Assembly (NCBI GenBank): GCA_001579985.1
Contig: LRSR01012522.1
Coordinates: 1-21,307, forward strand
Source of the DNA: Hypsibius dujardini
Lineage: Eukaryota; Tardigrada; Eutardigrada; Parachela; Hypsibiidae
Direction: 5' to 3'
Length of the DNA: 21,307 nt
Part shown: one piece after another, positions 10,471 through 20,243 of the stretch
How positions within the stretch are numbered: position 1 is the first letter of the stretch
How the letters are laid out: the number at the start of each line of letters is the position of its first letter
Translations under genes and position numbers: made by a program
Notes under the pieces: model-generated
The model's input: only the letters and a program-made list of their open reading frames with translations
Databases searched by the model: none
Told to the model about the DNA's origin: nothing

Positions 10471-10980
10471 GCAAAGGAGGCCTATTACAGTAATGTATAA
10501 ACAGGAATATAACAAAGATGAGGAAGAGGCTACTTAAACAGCACCGTATTTCAGAAAGGAGACACCTTTGGATAAATGACTTGCACATTTAATTATATGA
10601 CAAATATTTATGCTATATGTTGAAAGCATTTCCATTACTTATGTTACATTGAATTGAAATGAATTGCTAAATACGATGAAAGGGTCGGTAAGACCCTATC
10701 ACATTGTTCGCCAATCCCAATACATTTCTCCCGCAGTATTGTTCATTGTAGGGAGTCGTGGTGGCGAAAACTAAGAGGCCTGCGCCTGTCATCGCTCTGA
10801 CATATACGTGTGCTCCAGTAAGGGTAATTATAGGCAGCGAGATGAGGATTGAAATCATTAGCTGTAGTGGGTCCTGAGAGTCCTTATCGCCGCGACAACA
10901 GCAGGGTAGGACCTCGATCGCAAAAAAACATACGCAGCTAATCGCCCAACTATGCAGAGACGCAAGTGTCCGCCCGACAG

Positions 10981-11016
<36 letters not shown>

Positions 11017-12020
11017 CGCAGCACGCCGCACGCCGCACCGCGACCGACAAAAGGATGAAAACTTACGGAGCTCCTGAGGGACATGTTCACTTGGGTGCCC
11101 CCGAATTGCGTGACTCGCTAGCCCATTAACAGAGCAGAGACGCGTGGGGGGGGGGGAAGCCAGCTTGACGTCGGTCGAAAAGGTCGGGGCATCATACACA
11201 CACAGGAGGTTACCCATTGAGGCGCGATAGTAAGATAGATAGGTCTCTCCTCGTCGACGGTATAAGCAATCCAGTCGTCATCTAAATCCCCCAGCAGAAG
11301 TCAAAACGGGGGGACAGACGATATAAATTATACAAACGGGATTAGTGAATGTAAATCGAATGCTGAGCCCATTTCGTCCTCGGTCGAGCTACTACCGTAC
11401 GCACGCTCGCTAATGCGTTAACGCGTTATCACGCCGTCGGGGGGGGGGAGGTCGGGATGGATATGTACTTACGACCCTGGTGTAATGCATTTTTTAAAGA
11501 CATGCCGATAGATTCCGTCGACAGTACTACCACTGTATCACACAGATTTCCAAGGTCGGCGGTTCTTGGCATTTCTGTGTAAACTGTGTGTGCAGTAGTG
11601 AATGTGTTCGGATGTGCGACTACTACTGGTGTATTTCGCGGAATGAAGTTGCTCTCTGACAAATTTTGTTCGGTCTGCAACCATAATTAATATTTAACGT
11701 ATTTACCGTACCAACAAGTGGATTTGTTCTTCTGGCATACGTGCACGATATAGATAATCTAATTAATTACGGTTAAAATATGTTTTCCGCCCAATACGGT
11801 TGAGTTGTCCGCAGCACTAATAAGCGACAAATTAATATTGTGAGGATACTTTGCTCGCAACCGATAATAGATCATGCGCTTAGCGATGACGTGCTGTTTG
11901 CGAAGGAACCCTTCTCCCTGGGCATTGCTCATAAAGTGTATTGATCTCTACACTTGAAACTGACACATTTAGCACCCGGCGGTACCCGGCGCAGCTGTCT
12001 GGGCGTGCCTTGTTTTTCAT
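10471..12020. other. Gene-free stretch with simple repeats
   Basis: Contains a (CT)n(GT)n run at 10979-11016 and poly-G tracts at 11146-11156 and 11439-11448. Two minus-strand GTAAGT sites (about 11054-11059 and 11467-11472) follow short open frames, but no exon chain with a recognised domain could be built. Confidence 0.3.
10979..11016. repeat. (CT)n(GT)n compound microsatellite
   Basis: About ten CT units followed directly by about nine GT units, then a GCACGCCGC duplication. Confidence 0.9.
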
Positions 12021-12259
12021 GGCTTTCACTCGATCTAACAAGGCTCTCACTCAAACTAAGAAGGCTCTCACTCGAACTAAGAAGGCTCTCACTCGATCTA
12101 ACAAGGCTCTGACTCGATCTAACAAGGCTCTCACTCGATCTAACAAGGCTCTGACTCGATCTAACAAGGCTCTGTCTCGATCTAACAAGGCTCTGACTCG
12201 ATCTAACAAGGCTCTGTCTCGATCTAAGAAGGCTCTCCCTCGTTGTAACAAGGCTCTGT
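12021..12259. repeat. 21-bp minisatellite, about twelve units
   Basis: Unit AAGGCTCTSACTCGATCTAAC with small changes. Because 21 is a multiple of three, the array stays open on both strands: NKALTRS on the plus strand, and RALLDRV and SLVRSSQ in two minus-strand frames. No frame shows a start context, splice signals or a flanking domain that favours coding, so I annotate it as a minisatellite. A repetitive protein exon cannot be wholly excluded. Confidence 0.85.
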
Positions 12260-12537
12260 CCGTCCCTGTTTTTGGGATTAAGCCCAAAAACTTTAGGATT
12301 GTTTAATTTATCGAAAAATGTGATAGTTTTTTCGTTACACTGCTGTATATTCATATTTTTTCTATGCAGAACATACTACCTAAACCGGCATTTTGCTGGA
12401 CTGACAGGAAGCCAACATTGTGACATGTCCTACGGTTGAATGCAGTTAGGGAACTCCTTGACCGTGTTCGACTACAGAGACACAATACCCCATGGAGTAC
12501 AATACAATGAGTGAGATTGAGACTTTTGATGCACATA
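12260..12537. other. Short unassigned stretch
   Basis: About 280 bp between the minisatellite and the MITE; nothing recognised. Confidence 0.3.
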
Positions 12538-12805
12538 CAGTCGTCCCCACATTGTTCTCCGGTTGCACAAAAATCAGGTGCGCGCATGCGCATACTTTTT
12601 CTTGCTTTTAAATTATTAATTATAACTCGAGGAAAGCAAATCCCATCGGAAGTTTTTTTATGTTTTGATTATTTGTAGTGTCGGACTTTTTTGATTGGCT
12701 AGTGGGTGTGGTTTGCTTGACCCGAAGTGTGCATTTGGGGCCGGAATTTGACTTATTTTCATGTAGTAAAAAGCACGTGACCGGAGAACAACGTGGGGAC
12801 GACTG
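12538..12805. mobile_element. Tc1/mariner-type MITE
   Basis: A 268-bp element with 26-bp terminal inverted repeats (12538-12563 and 12780-12805) that differ at one base. The tips start CAGTCGTCCCCAC, and TA flanks both ends (12536-12537 and 12806-12807). CAGT-type tips with TA duplications are typical of Tc1/mariner elements. The interior is AT-rich and has no transposase, so the element would have depended on an enzyme made elsewhere. The near-identical ends suggest a fairly recent insertion. Confidence 0.85.
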
Positions 12806-14114
12806 TACAAATGCAAGTACCACCAGTGGAAATATCCTGCAAGCCGTTTTATCGCAGGAGCTCGTGCAAAAAAAGTAGACAGGTTTGTCCTTAATCAGCC
12901 GGTAGCACGCGAGCTTTTCAGGGTTCAAGGGCATTTCTTTCTTGCCGAATTGATATTGGTTGACAGGGATGATTGCGCTGCGCTAATATGTACCCTTCTC
13001 TGCAAGGATCGATGTTCCTATAACAATTCAGACACGGTTTCCAAAGCTCTCACCTCAGCTGAATCGGCAAACTAACTATATTGCCATGAAGTCAGGGTAA
13101 TCAGTACCTTTCCTCAATACGCGACTATTACTACGAGAAAATTCTGCATGTGCCGAAGGTCATCCACCAGGTACCTCTCCATTTTCCTGACGATAAATTA
13201 AATGTGAAAAGGTCGTTGAAACATGCGAACTCACCTCGAGATGGATAACCGTCAGCGACAGGTGTGGGTGCAGGAAGCCGATCCCTTGTGCACGTGACAA
13301 ATTCGTGACATACAAACACTCTGATTAGCTCTATGGGCTTGATATTCCGAGATGCTAGATATCTACTCAACGTATTCCCTGATTAACAAATTAACTTAAG
13401 CATCCTTATTACTCCGCTTCGCATTACCTTTTACCCGCAGCACCTCCCTCCCCCTCCCTCCAATGACCAGGACCCTGGTTGTGAGCAAACGTGACACACA
13501 TAGCAGAGCGTGCGTAATTTAATCTAAACGACAATTTTAAGATTAGTTCGTGAATGAGTGACGCCAAAAGAGCTTTCCGGTCCCGCGACGAGAGTCAGTC
13601 GTTGTTGGCGAGCCTATGTACGAACCATGTATGACATGCTGTCTGCTTCGAGTAAGGATCGCATATGTGTGCGTCTTTTCTGGGTCCCAAGGTGACTCTC
13701 CCGTGCACCGGCGTTCAATCCTACTAGGTTGGGACTTAAAATTCCCGAAAAAGTGGCTGAAAATATCAACAAAATATCCATGGCTACTTTAACGGAAAGC
13801 TCCCCGACCCCCAAATATGTCGCCGTAACATCTCTAATTAGGCCTCCCCATGTGTCTCTCCGCGAGATCCGTCGGGTAGATTAGTTCGTCAAACAAGGGA
13901 ATCAATGGCCTTAACTTCACAAATGCATTTCCGACGCGCGCGAATGGCTGTATTCAGGCATGCAGCCACTTGTTCCGCGCGTGCCCCTTGTTCAGCACTA
14001 TATTTTAATTGTTTCCGGATATGAGGAGCGAGTAACATGTTGAGTTTGCCGCTCTAATCCCCGCTTCCCCCCGCTGGGAACTTCAATTTCCATTGACGCA
14101 GCCCACTGTTGTTC
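12806..14114. other. Gene-free stretch of about 1.3 kb
   Basis: No supported gene. A minus-strand open frame (13131-13370) contains a GTGAGT donor-like site at about 13230-13235, but no recognised domain. A C-rich CTCCCTCC tract lies near 13443-13460. Confidence 0.3.
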
Positions 14115-14211
14115 TCTGTGTGTGTCTGTCTGTCTGTCTGTGTCTGTCTGTCTGTCTGTGTGTGTCTGTCTGTCTGTGTGTGTGTGTATGTATGTGTGTA
14201 TATGCGTGTGT
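14115..14211. repeat. (TGTC)n/(TG)n microsatellite
   Basis: Imperfect mix of TGTC and TG units, ending in TATGTATG and TATATG variants. Open frames through it are cysteine/valine/serine-rich artefacts. Confidence 0.9.
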
Positions 14212-15165
14212 TTAAAGTATCGAGGCAGGCACAAGGACGGATTGGGTGACCCTGCTGCGCGAATGGGAGCTACACGTAGTAGAGTAGAGAGCGGACAACC
14301 CAGGGAACCTCGGGGTGCCTGCCCCGATATGGCAGGCGCCGGCAGTCCCATCAATCCGCGCGCGCAGTGGTATCATTTTGTATGATTCCTCGGAGGGAGC
14401 CAGCTGGAAACTTACCCGAAATTGATTCGCCTTTCTGCTGAATTTGACTTTTGTTTAGCCGCGTGCACGCGCCACGTAACGCCTTCCCGTTCATCTTGAC
14501 AAACTATTTGTTAACCATCTCCCGCAACATATTACGTGTTGGGTTTTTCAATTTCTGTCCCCATACTGAGCTTCACGACTGGAGACGTTCAATATGCCTG
14601 GGAACCTACATCAGCGTGCGGTATTACCGCACCCTTTCACTGGACATGTAAATTCTTCAATCTCCACGAAATCTTCTACTACTGACTAATCTATAAGTAA
14701 GCACTTACAGCTCAGATCAAGATATATTTGAACCGTCTGCACAGTTGTGGGAGTACCGCACAGTTGTGGGAGTACCACACAGCTGCACTTCTCTGCACAG
14801 TAAAATACTCTAATGTTTAAGTAGGATTTAGCAAGTTATGGCTATGGGGAAGACTCCACTTTGTCTTTCACATTTACAACCGATACATAATGGTCAGTCA
14901 GAGACAGGTTCACACGGTTCATCAGTGTCTCCTTCCTCCCCCCTGATAACATGAATTTAAGATCGCTGACGCAACGGTTAACCGAAACGACACATCCTCC
15001 GGCTGTTTGTAAAGTAAATAACGGACCTTAGATCGCCTTTTAATGACGGTGTGAATCTCTCAGTGATCTCCGGCACTTTTGGGGGGGGGGTACAATACGG
15101 CGCAGGAACCGCCTGATTAACAAGCGTTTAGCAGAATCTTATTGCTTGGGCTCCTCCCATCTTCC
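14212..15165. other. Gene-free stretch with small tandem repeat
   Basis: Contains two copies of a 19-bp unit GCACAGTTGTGGGAGTACC plus a partial third (14732-14781) and a poly-G tract (15081-15090). No gene recognised. Confidence 0.35.
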
Positions 15166-15288
15166 ATGTGTGTACCCACCTTTTTTTGCACGTGTGTACC
15201 CACCTTTTTTTGCACGTGCGTACCCACCTTCCTTCCTTTCATGTGCGCATCTTTTGGGCGTGCGCATCTTTTGGGCGTGCGCGTTTCA
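15166..15288. repeat. Short tandem repeats, 24-bp and 18-bp units
   Basis: Nearly three copies of a 24-bp unit built on GTGTACCCACCTTTTTTTGCAC are followed by a duplicated 18-bp unit GTGCGCATCTTTTGGGCG. Confidence 0.85.
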
Positions 15289-15954
15289 TGCCGGCCTCTT
15301 TGGCCCTCGGTCATTAGTGAGTTTGCAGTGTGCGCGTATGTATCTCACAGTTAGGGACGACCCCTTCCGCTCTGTGACATGTACTTACTGCACATGGAAG
15401 CCAATCGCAAACTGCGTCGAAATAGCCTCAATCCTTCCGCCCGCGCGCGCTGTATGCATTGCCAATAAATACAAAGCAACAGAATAAACGTGAATCGCGC
15501 TCGAGTAATCTTTTCAATTTTCAAGACGGTAAGGGCTGTTCCGCTTCCGAAAGTATCCCATCCTATACATGTCCTCGGGCCGATCGGAGCCTCATTCAAA
15601 TGTGCACTCAGCTCCCATCGGAAGACACATTCCCGCACCTTTTTTCCAGAAAATGATCCCCATTCATCTGTGTTCATCGCTTGCTCCGATGACCTTCCCT
15701 GACTCGGTGTGGTTCTCCCAAGGGAGTTGTAGAGAAATGCTCAAATATTTTGGGATGTGCGATAAGTGAGGCCCAGTTAGCAGACTTCAGGGACCGATGT
15801 CCCGCGATCGTTGCACAGGGCGTGTCACGGCCTTCGTCCTTCCTCCTCCTAATCATCTTTTATTCACAGATCTTTTGACTCCAATCATCTCATCGGGTCG
15901 TTGGCGTCGTGAGCAGAGGTGCACCCAGCCTTCTCACGTTCGATCTCTCCCGTC
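15289..15954. other. 5' flank of the TRH-receptor-like gene
   Basis: About 670 bp upstream of the receptor start codon. It probably holds its 5' UTR and promoter, but I cannot point to a core element. A minus-strand 108-residue ORF (15351-15677) overlaps it and has no recognised domain. Confidence 0.35.
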
Positions 15955-18900
15955 ATGGAGGCGACCATCACAAACTTGACCGACCGTGACGAAATGGAAC
16001 CGACCGTCAACCCGGCGCCCTATAACCTCTCCAATGCGACGGCCAGCAGGGCCCACCCGATATCGCACAACCTGGACTACCGCATCGTCGCCACGGTGGC
16101 GCATGTCATTATTTTCCTTGTGGGATTTTTTGGGAATATCGCGGTCGTGATTGTCGTGCGGAGGACGAAGAGTATGCACACACCGACCTACTGCTACTTG
16201 GTAAGTCGTCAACCGGGAAAAATAGGGGGAAACCTGTGTCTGTGTCTGTGTCTGTGTCTGTGTCTGTGTCTGTGTCTGTGTCTGTGTCTGTGTCTGTGTC
16301 TGTGTCTGTGTGTCTGTTTCTGTGTGGGCGTTTACTTCCGCAGTCAGATAACGCTGTTCGTGTGATCGTTAAATAGATTAGTGTAATAATAATATGGTCA
16401 CATATACAGTAGCTGTCTGGAGGTTACGACCCTACTCCATTTTGGCAATATATTTAGAACTGACAGTAAATTCGGACGAGCGTAGTAGACGAAGACAACG
16501 TTTCTGCTCTTACGAATGCATTTTCATTTATACGGCCAAACGATATTGTGTTTTTCGTGAGCATAACATATTTTTGGAAACGCTTCCGTGTTTCACGAGA
16601 GCTGACAAGAGAATTGATACTGCTGCTTTGAAAGAAAAAGTGACCTTAATTTCATTTTGCATTTTCACTTTCACTTTCTTAATTCTCTTTGAAATCACTC
16701 AGCTTTTGTTCTTCCCCTTTTACCTGATTATCTTAACTTTTTTTTCGCGAAGGGGAGTTGTCGGCTATTCATGCCCATCTTCACTCTTTAGGTCTCCCTG
16801 GCCGTCGCGGATCTGATCGTGCTGGTGTCTGCAATGCCGGAAGCCATTGTGTCGCACCACCTATACGCCGGTCAGTGGGTTCTCGGCCACTTTGGCTGTT
16901 CGCTTTTGATTTTCGGGAATTTCCTCGGGATCAATGCCAGCAGCATAAGGTACGGTGATTCATGCCATAGAAATAGTTCTCCCATTCCTTCATCAACATG
17001 ACAAACGGCACTGGTGTCATATTTGTCTAAACGTGTCAAAATATCTTGCAGTATTTTATGCTTCACTGTGGAACGATACATTGGTAAGACTCTTTCTGGG
17101 AAGTAGAGCAACCTTAGTCACACTTATTCCACGACACTTATTTTCAACCGTACGATCAACCATTTTCCAACAGTCAAATTACCTGAGCTCTTAAAACGTG
17201 TGTAGCTTTAGTTGTATCGAACGAAATCGTTAAGAATTGGTTGTTAAAAACGAAACCTGACAGACCACTTCAAACGTTAAAAACGAGACCTCACAGACCA
17301 CTTCAAACGTTTAAAACGAAACCTCACAGACAAACTGCTAACGATTGGTTGTTAAAACAAGACCTCACGGATCATTTCAAACCTCACAGACAATTTAGGC
17401 AGGACCTAGATTTTACTTTGCTTTTAGGAATCTGCCACCCTTTATGGGCGCAGAAAGTGTGCTCCATCCACCGTGCCGTCAAGATCATCATCGGCACGTG
17501 GGTGTTCGCGGTGCTGTACTCGTGCCCGTGGCTCGGCCTGACCCACACGGTGAAGATTAAGTTTGTCGGTTACCCCGAGATGGAGAACTGCCGGTTCTGG
17601 CTCGACCGGAAGCACTACGTCTACTTTTTCCTCACCGACATTTTCCTCTTCTACGTCATGCCGCTGATGGTGTCGATCGTGCTGTACGCCCGCATCGGGA
17701 TGGTGCTGCAGAAGAGCCTGCACAGCGAGCTGCGGAAGAGCACGCGCCGCTCGACAGCCGGATCGGTGACACTGCTGGTGAGTTCGCACAGCGGACTGCC
17801 GCCGTTGACGGGAGTGTCCGGCGGATGTGCCGTCAGGAAGACGACGAAAGCCCAGCAGGAACGGTCACGAAACATTCAGGTACAGAACCGGAAGGTAATT
17901 GAAGCCCCGCATGGATTAGAGCAGTCCTGTCTAACGTACATATTCACAACATTTTGCAGGTCGTGCAGATGCTGCTGGTGGTTGTAATCCTCTTCGCCGT
18001 TTTGTGGCTGCCCTATCGTAGCTTGCTCGTCTACAATTCCTTCAACACACCATGGCTCGATCGGTGGTATCTCCTCTTTGCTAAAGTATGTCTCAATATC
18101 TGCTAATTTGCTTCCGAAGGCTGACCGATGTTTTTGTTTTGCTCCTTCCAGACGCTGATTTATATAAATAGGTAATTTATTCAATCACACCCGCGTTTAA
18201 CCGACTAAGGGGGATCAATTCAGCTTAGTGGTGGACAACAAAACCACGCCCCTAAATCAATTTTCCATGTTGCTTTTGGATAGAAAAAGGGCATTATAGT
18301 GTCAGTCTGTGTCTGTGTCTGTGTCTGTGTCTGTGTCTGTGTCTGTGTCTGTGTCTGTGTCTGTGGCTGTGCCTGTGTCTGTGTTTGTGTCAATGTCTGG
18401 ATCTGTTTGCGGGCCTGTGTCTGCGTGAATCGCCCCTGATGTGACAAAGGCGACTCCGTATTACAAGATTGTTTATACTTCAAAACGAAACTAACTGAAC
18501 TTCGCAATTTTCAGCGCAATTAATCCTGTCCTTTACAATGCCATGTCAAAACGCTTTCGGAATGAATTCTGCCGACAGATTTTCTGTATGCACAGATATC
18601 GCCTGGGCGGTAAGATTTAATTCGACCGAATGAAATTATAATTCAGTAGCTGAATAAGATTATTTTGTGCTAATTAGATGTATTTTGAAATGAAGCAGAT
18701 TCCATGGAGAACTCAAACAATTCCTTGACGACATCCATTTCCAAAGCGATGAACCATCGTTATTTGATCTCGACGCCGTCGATCCGGTCAACTGGCTACC
18801 GGAATAGGACAGGACCCGGAACCGGGTCGGAGCCTCACCAGTCGATCTCACTCATGAATCGCTCGTCTGCTCAGCAGGAGTACCTTTTGCCTTCGTCGCG

Positions 18901-18964
18901 GAACGACAGTCCGCCCTCTAACGATTTTTTGATGATTAAGAAAGGCGACTCTGATGACGAGTGA
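15955..18964 (+). CDS. TRHR: Thyrotropin-releasing-hormone-receptor-like neuropeptide GPCR
   Basis: Rhodopsin-family receptor; vertebrate relatives bind TRH and signal through Gq. Eight exons: 15955-16200, 16792-16949, 17052-17083, 17428-17894, 17960-18085, 18152-18171, 18515-18609, 18699-18964. They give 1410 nt, 469 residues, with GT-AG junctions and matching phases. The ATG at 15955 follows an in-frame stop at 15910. The N-terminus has sequons NLT, NLS and NAT. Landmarks are GN in TM1, MHTPTYCYLVSLAVADL (TM2), the TM3 cysteine in HFGCS, LGINASS then ERY, ENCRFW in loop 2, MLLVVVILFAVLWLPYRS (TM6) and YINSAINPVLYN (TM7). GINASS, the LPYRSL block and the whole TM7 region are strongly TRH-receptor-like. 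A long third intracellular loop and a Ser-rich tail ending DSDDE follow family pattern. Exons 3 (32 bp) and 6 (20 bp) are micro-exons. In protostomes such receptors answer EFLGamide-like peptides; the ligand here is unknown. Confidence 0.93.
16234..16327. repeat. (CTGTGT)n hexanucleotide repeat in receptor intron 1
   Basis: About fifteen near-perfect CTGTGT units lie 33 nt after the first donor site. They extend the exon 1 frame as a false Cys-Leu run. Confidence 0.93.
17248..17400. repeat. 33-bp imperfect tandem repeat in receptor intron 3
   Basis: Units of about 33 bp containing AACGAGACCTCACAGACCAC and TTCAAACGTT, degenerating towards the right. The period is a multiple of three, so the intron stays open in frame into exon 4. 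Confidence 0.8.
18306..18426. repeat. (CTGTGT)n hexanucleotide repeat in receptor intron 6
   Basis: About ten clean CTGTGT units, then a degenerate tail (to about 18426). Same unit and same orientation as the array in intron 1. Confidence 0.92.
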
Positions 18965-19103
18965 ATTAACTCTGCTACCACCGTTCGCTATTGGATCTGT
19001 TTTCATCTATGTTAAGGATCATTTCTGCCAGCGGCTGCTTGTTCCTCCTCACTATCCAAGCTAAAGTATAAATTCACCCCAGTATCTATAGCAAAACGGG
19101 AAA

Positions 19104-19109
19104 AATAAA
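19104..19109 (+). promoter_or_regulatory. Probable poly(A) signal of the receptor gene
   Basis: A canonical AATAAA lies 140 nt after the receptor stop codon, just before the inverted-repeat element. No other AATAAA lies between the two. Confidence 0.5.
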
Positions 19110-19149
19110 AGGGTACCACTCTTGTCCCACCCTTGTCCCACCCTTGTCC

Positions 19150-19664
19150 TACCCTTTCACTATAGTCCCACCCTTTCTTGTACTGCAGAATCCCGAATAG
19201 TTTGTGGTCTTACTGAGTCGTTGTGAGTCGTCCACTACAAAAGTCTGGAATGACTCCTTCTGATATGGCAGAAGTCAGTTTCCCAATCAGCATATGAAGC
19301 ATACCGGTTCTTGAGATCTTTCGCTGCCGATATCTTTGGTTGGTAAAGCTGTCCTGCTTCTTGGGAGCCTGTCTGTTCCGAGTCGCAAATAGCTTCATTG
19401 TCCCTGAGCGGTCCCCGTCATCTGCGACGGAGCTGCCACTATCACTCATTTTGCCTCGATACTACAGTCAGAATACTAATAAACTATTGGAAATTGTTTG
19501 GCTCTTGGATTTCAATCATTCCATCAATCATTATTATATCTTATGAATAACTCAGTATCCTGGTAACGTCTACAAAGTCATTTTTTATTGTATTTCAATT
19601 AAAAATTAAAAGGGTGGGATTATAGTGAATGGGTGGGAAAGGATGGGACTATAGTGAATGGGTG
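19150..19664. mobile_element. Inverted-repeat element, possible non-autonomous DNA transposon
   Basis: A 28-bp sequence at 19150-19177 containing TTCACTATAGTCCCA is repeated in inverted orientation at 19637-19664 with three mismatches. Both ends sit in local tandem duplications: CCCTTGTCC on the left, GGGTGGGA and TATAGTGAAT on the right. The true outer limits and a target duplication cannot be fixed. A 79-residue minus-strand ORF (19210-19449) lies inside. Confidence 0.5.
19210..19449 (-). CDS. Small ORF of unknown function inside inverted-repeat element
   Basis: Predicts 79 residues, basic in the middle (NRQAPKKQDSFTNQRYRQRK) and starting MSDSGSSVADDGDRSG. I recognise no family. A GTAAGA donor-like site overlaps its last codons (GT at 19213-19212), so it could be a first coding exon rather than a complete gene; the following exon would then fall to the left, near or under the receptor gene's 3' end. 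It may equally be chance. Confidence 0.25.
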   Translation of the reverse strand: MSDSGSSVADDGDRSGTMKLFATRNRQAPKKQDSFTNQRYRQRKISRTGMLHMLIGKLTSAISEGVIPDFCSGRLTTTQ

Positions 19665-20040
19665 GGAAAGGGAAATTCCCATCACTGTCTCGTTTTGGAG
19701 ACTGAGAAAAGTTGCAATGCTGTGGTTGACCTTGAAAAATTAGGACCTTTGGCGGTATGGTTTGGTAATAGGGGGCGCCACGGTACGACATTAGATGGTA
19801 GATAATGAGCACGCTGCAGTGATACATCATACGAGGGGTGATCCGTGACAACGAATTCACTCCACTCTCCCAGTCGAATTTACTTACTTCTGTTTGGTGT
19901 TATCGATGCATTTTCATCAGAAAATTGTGAATCCGTTGAGAACATTGACCAGAAATCATATCTTCCATTAAAAAAAAATAATAACTGCCTTTTCGTGGTA
20001 CATAGAGGGCGCTTCTTATGCTACCGTATCCCATGTCCGA
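19665..20040. other. Unassigned stretch
   Basis: About 375 bp with short ORFs only; an A-rich tract lies near 19971-19984. Nothing recognised. Confidence 0.3.
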
Positions 20041-20243
20041 GGTGGGGACCAAGGTCCAAGGCAGGGACCAAGGTCCGAGGTGGGGACCAAGGTCCGAAGC
20101 AGGGACCAAGGTCCGAGGTGGGGACCAAGGTCCGAGGCAGAGACCAAGGTCCGAGGTGGGGACCAGGGTCCAAGGCAGGGACCAAGGTCCGAGGCAGGGA
20201 CCAAGGTCCGAGGTGGGGACCAAGATCCGAGACGGGGACCAAG
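20041..20243. repeat. 19-bp minisatellite, about eleven units
   Basis: Unit GGACCAAGGTCCGAGGTGG with an alternating variant ending in GGCAG or AGCAG. Each unit holds the short inverted repeat GGACC-AA-GGTCC. A 19-bp period shifts frame each unit, giving long Gly/Arg/Asp or Pro/Trp/Ser ORFs in several frames on both strands. Confidence 0.92.

Noticed and set aside
11929-12354. A 141-residue repetitive minus-strand protein
   Set aside because: Three frames on two strands are equally open because the unit is 21 bp; no gene signals were found around it.
15351-15677. 108-residue minus-strand ORF upstream of the receptor
   Set aside because: No recognisable domain; composition resembles non-coding DNA, though it was kept in mind with the minus-strand donor cluster.
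16201-16365. Cys-Leu run extending receptor exon 1
   Set aside because: It is translation of a CTGTGT microsatellite after a GTAAGT donor.
17241-17987. A single 248-residue ORF covering receptor exon 4
   Set aside because: Its first part is intronic repeat, and its end passes the donor at 17895. The spliced model restores the family motifs.
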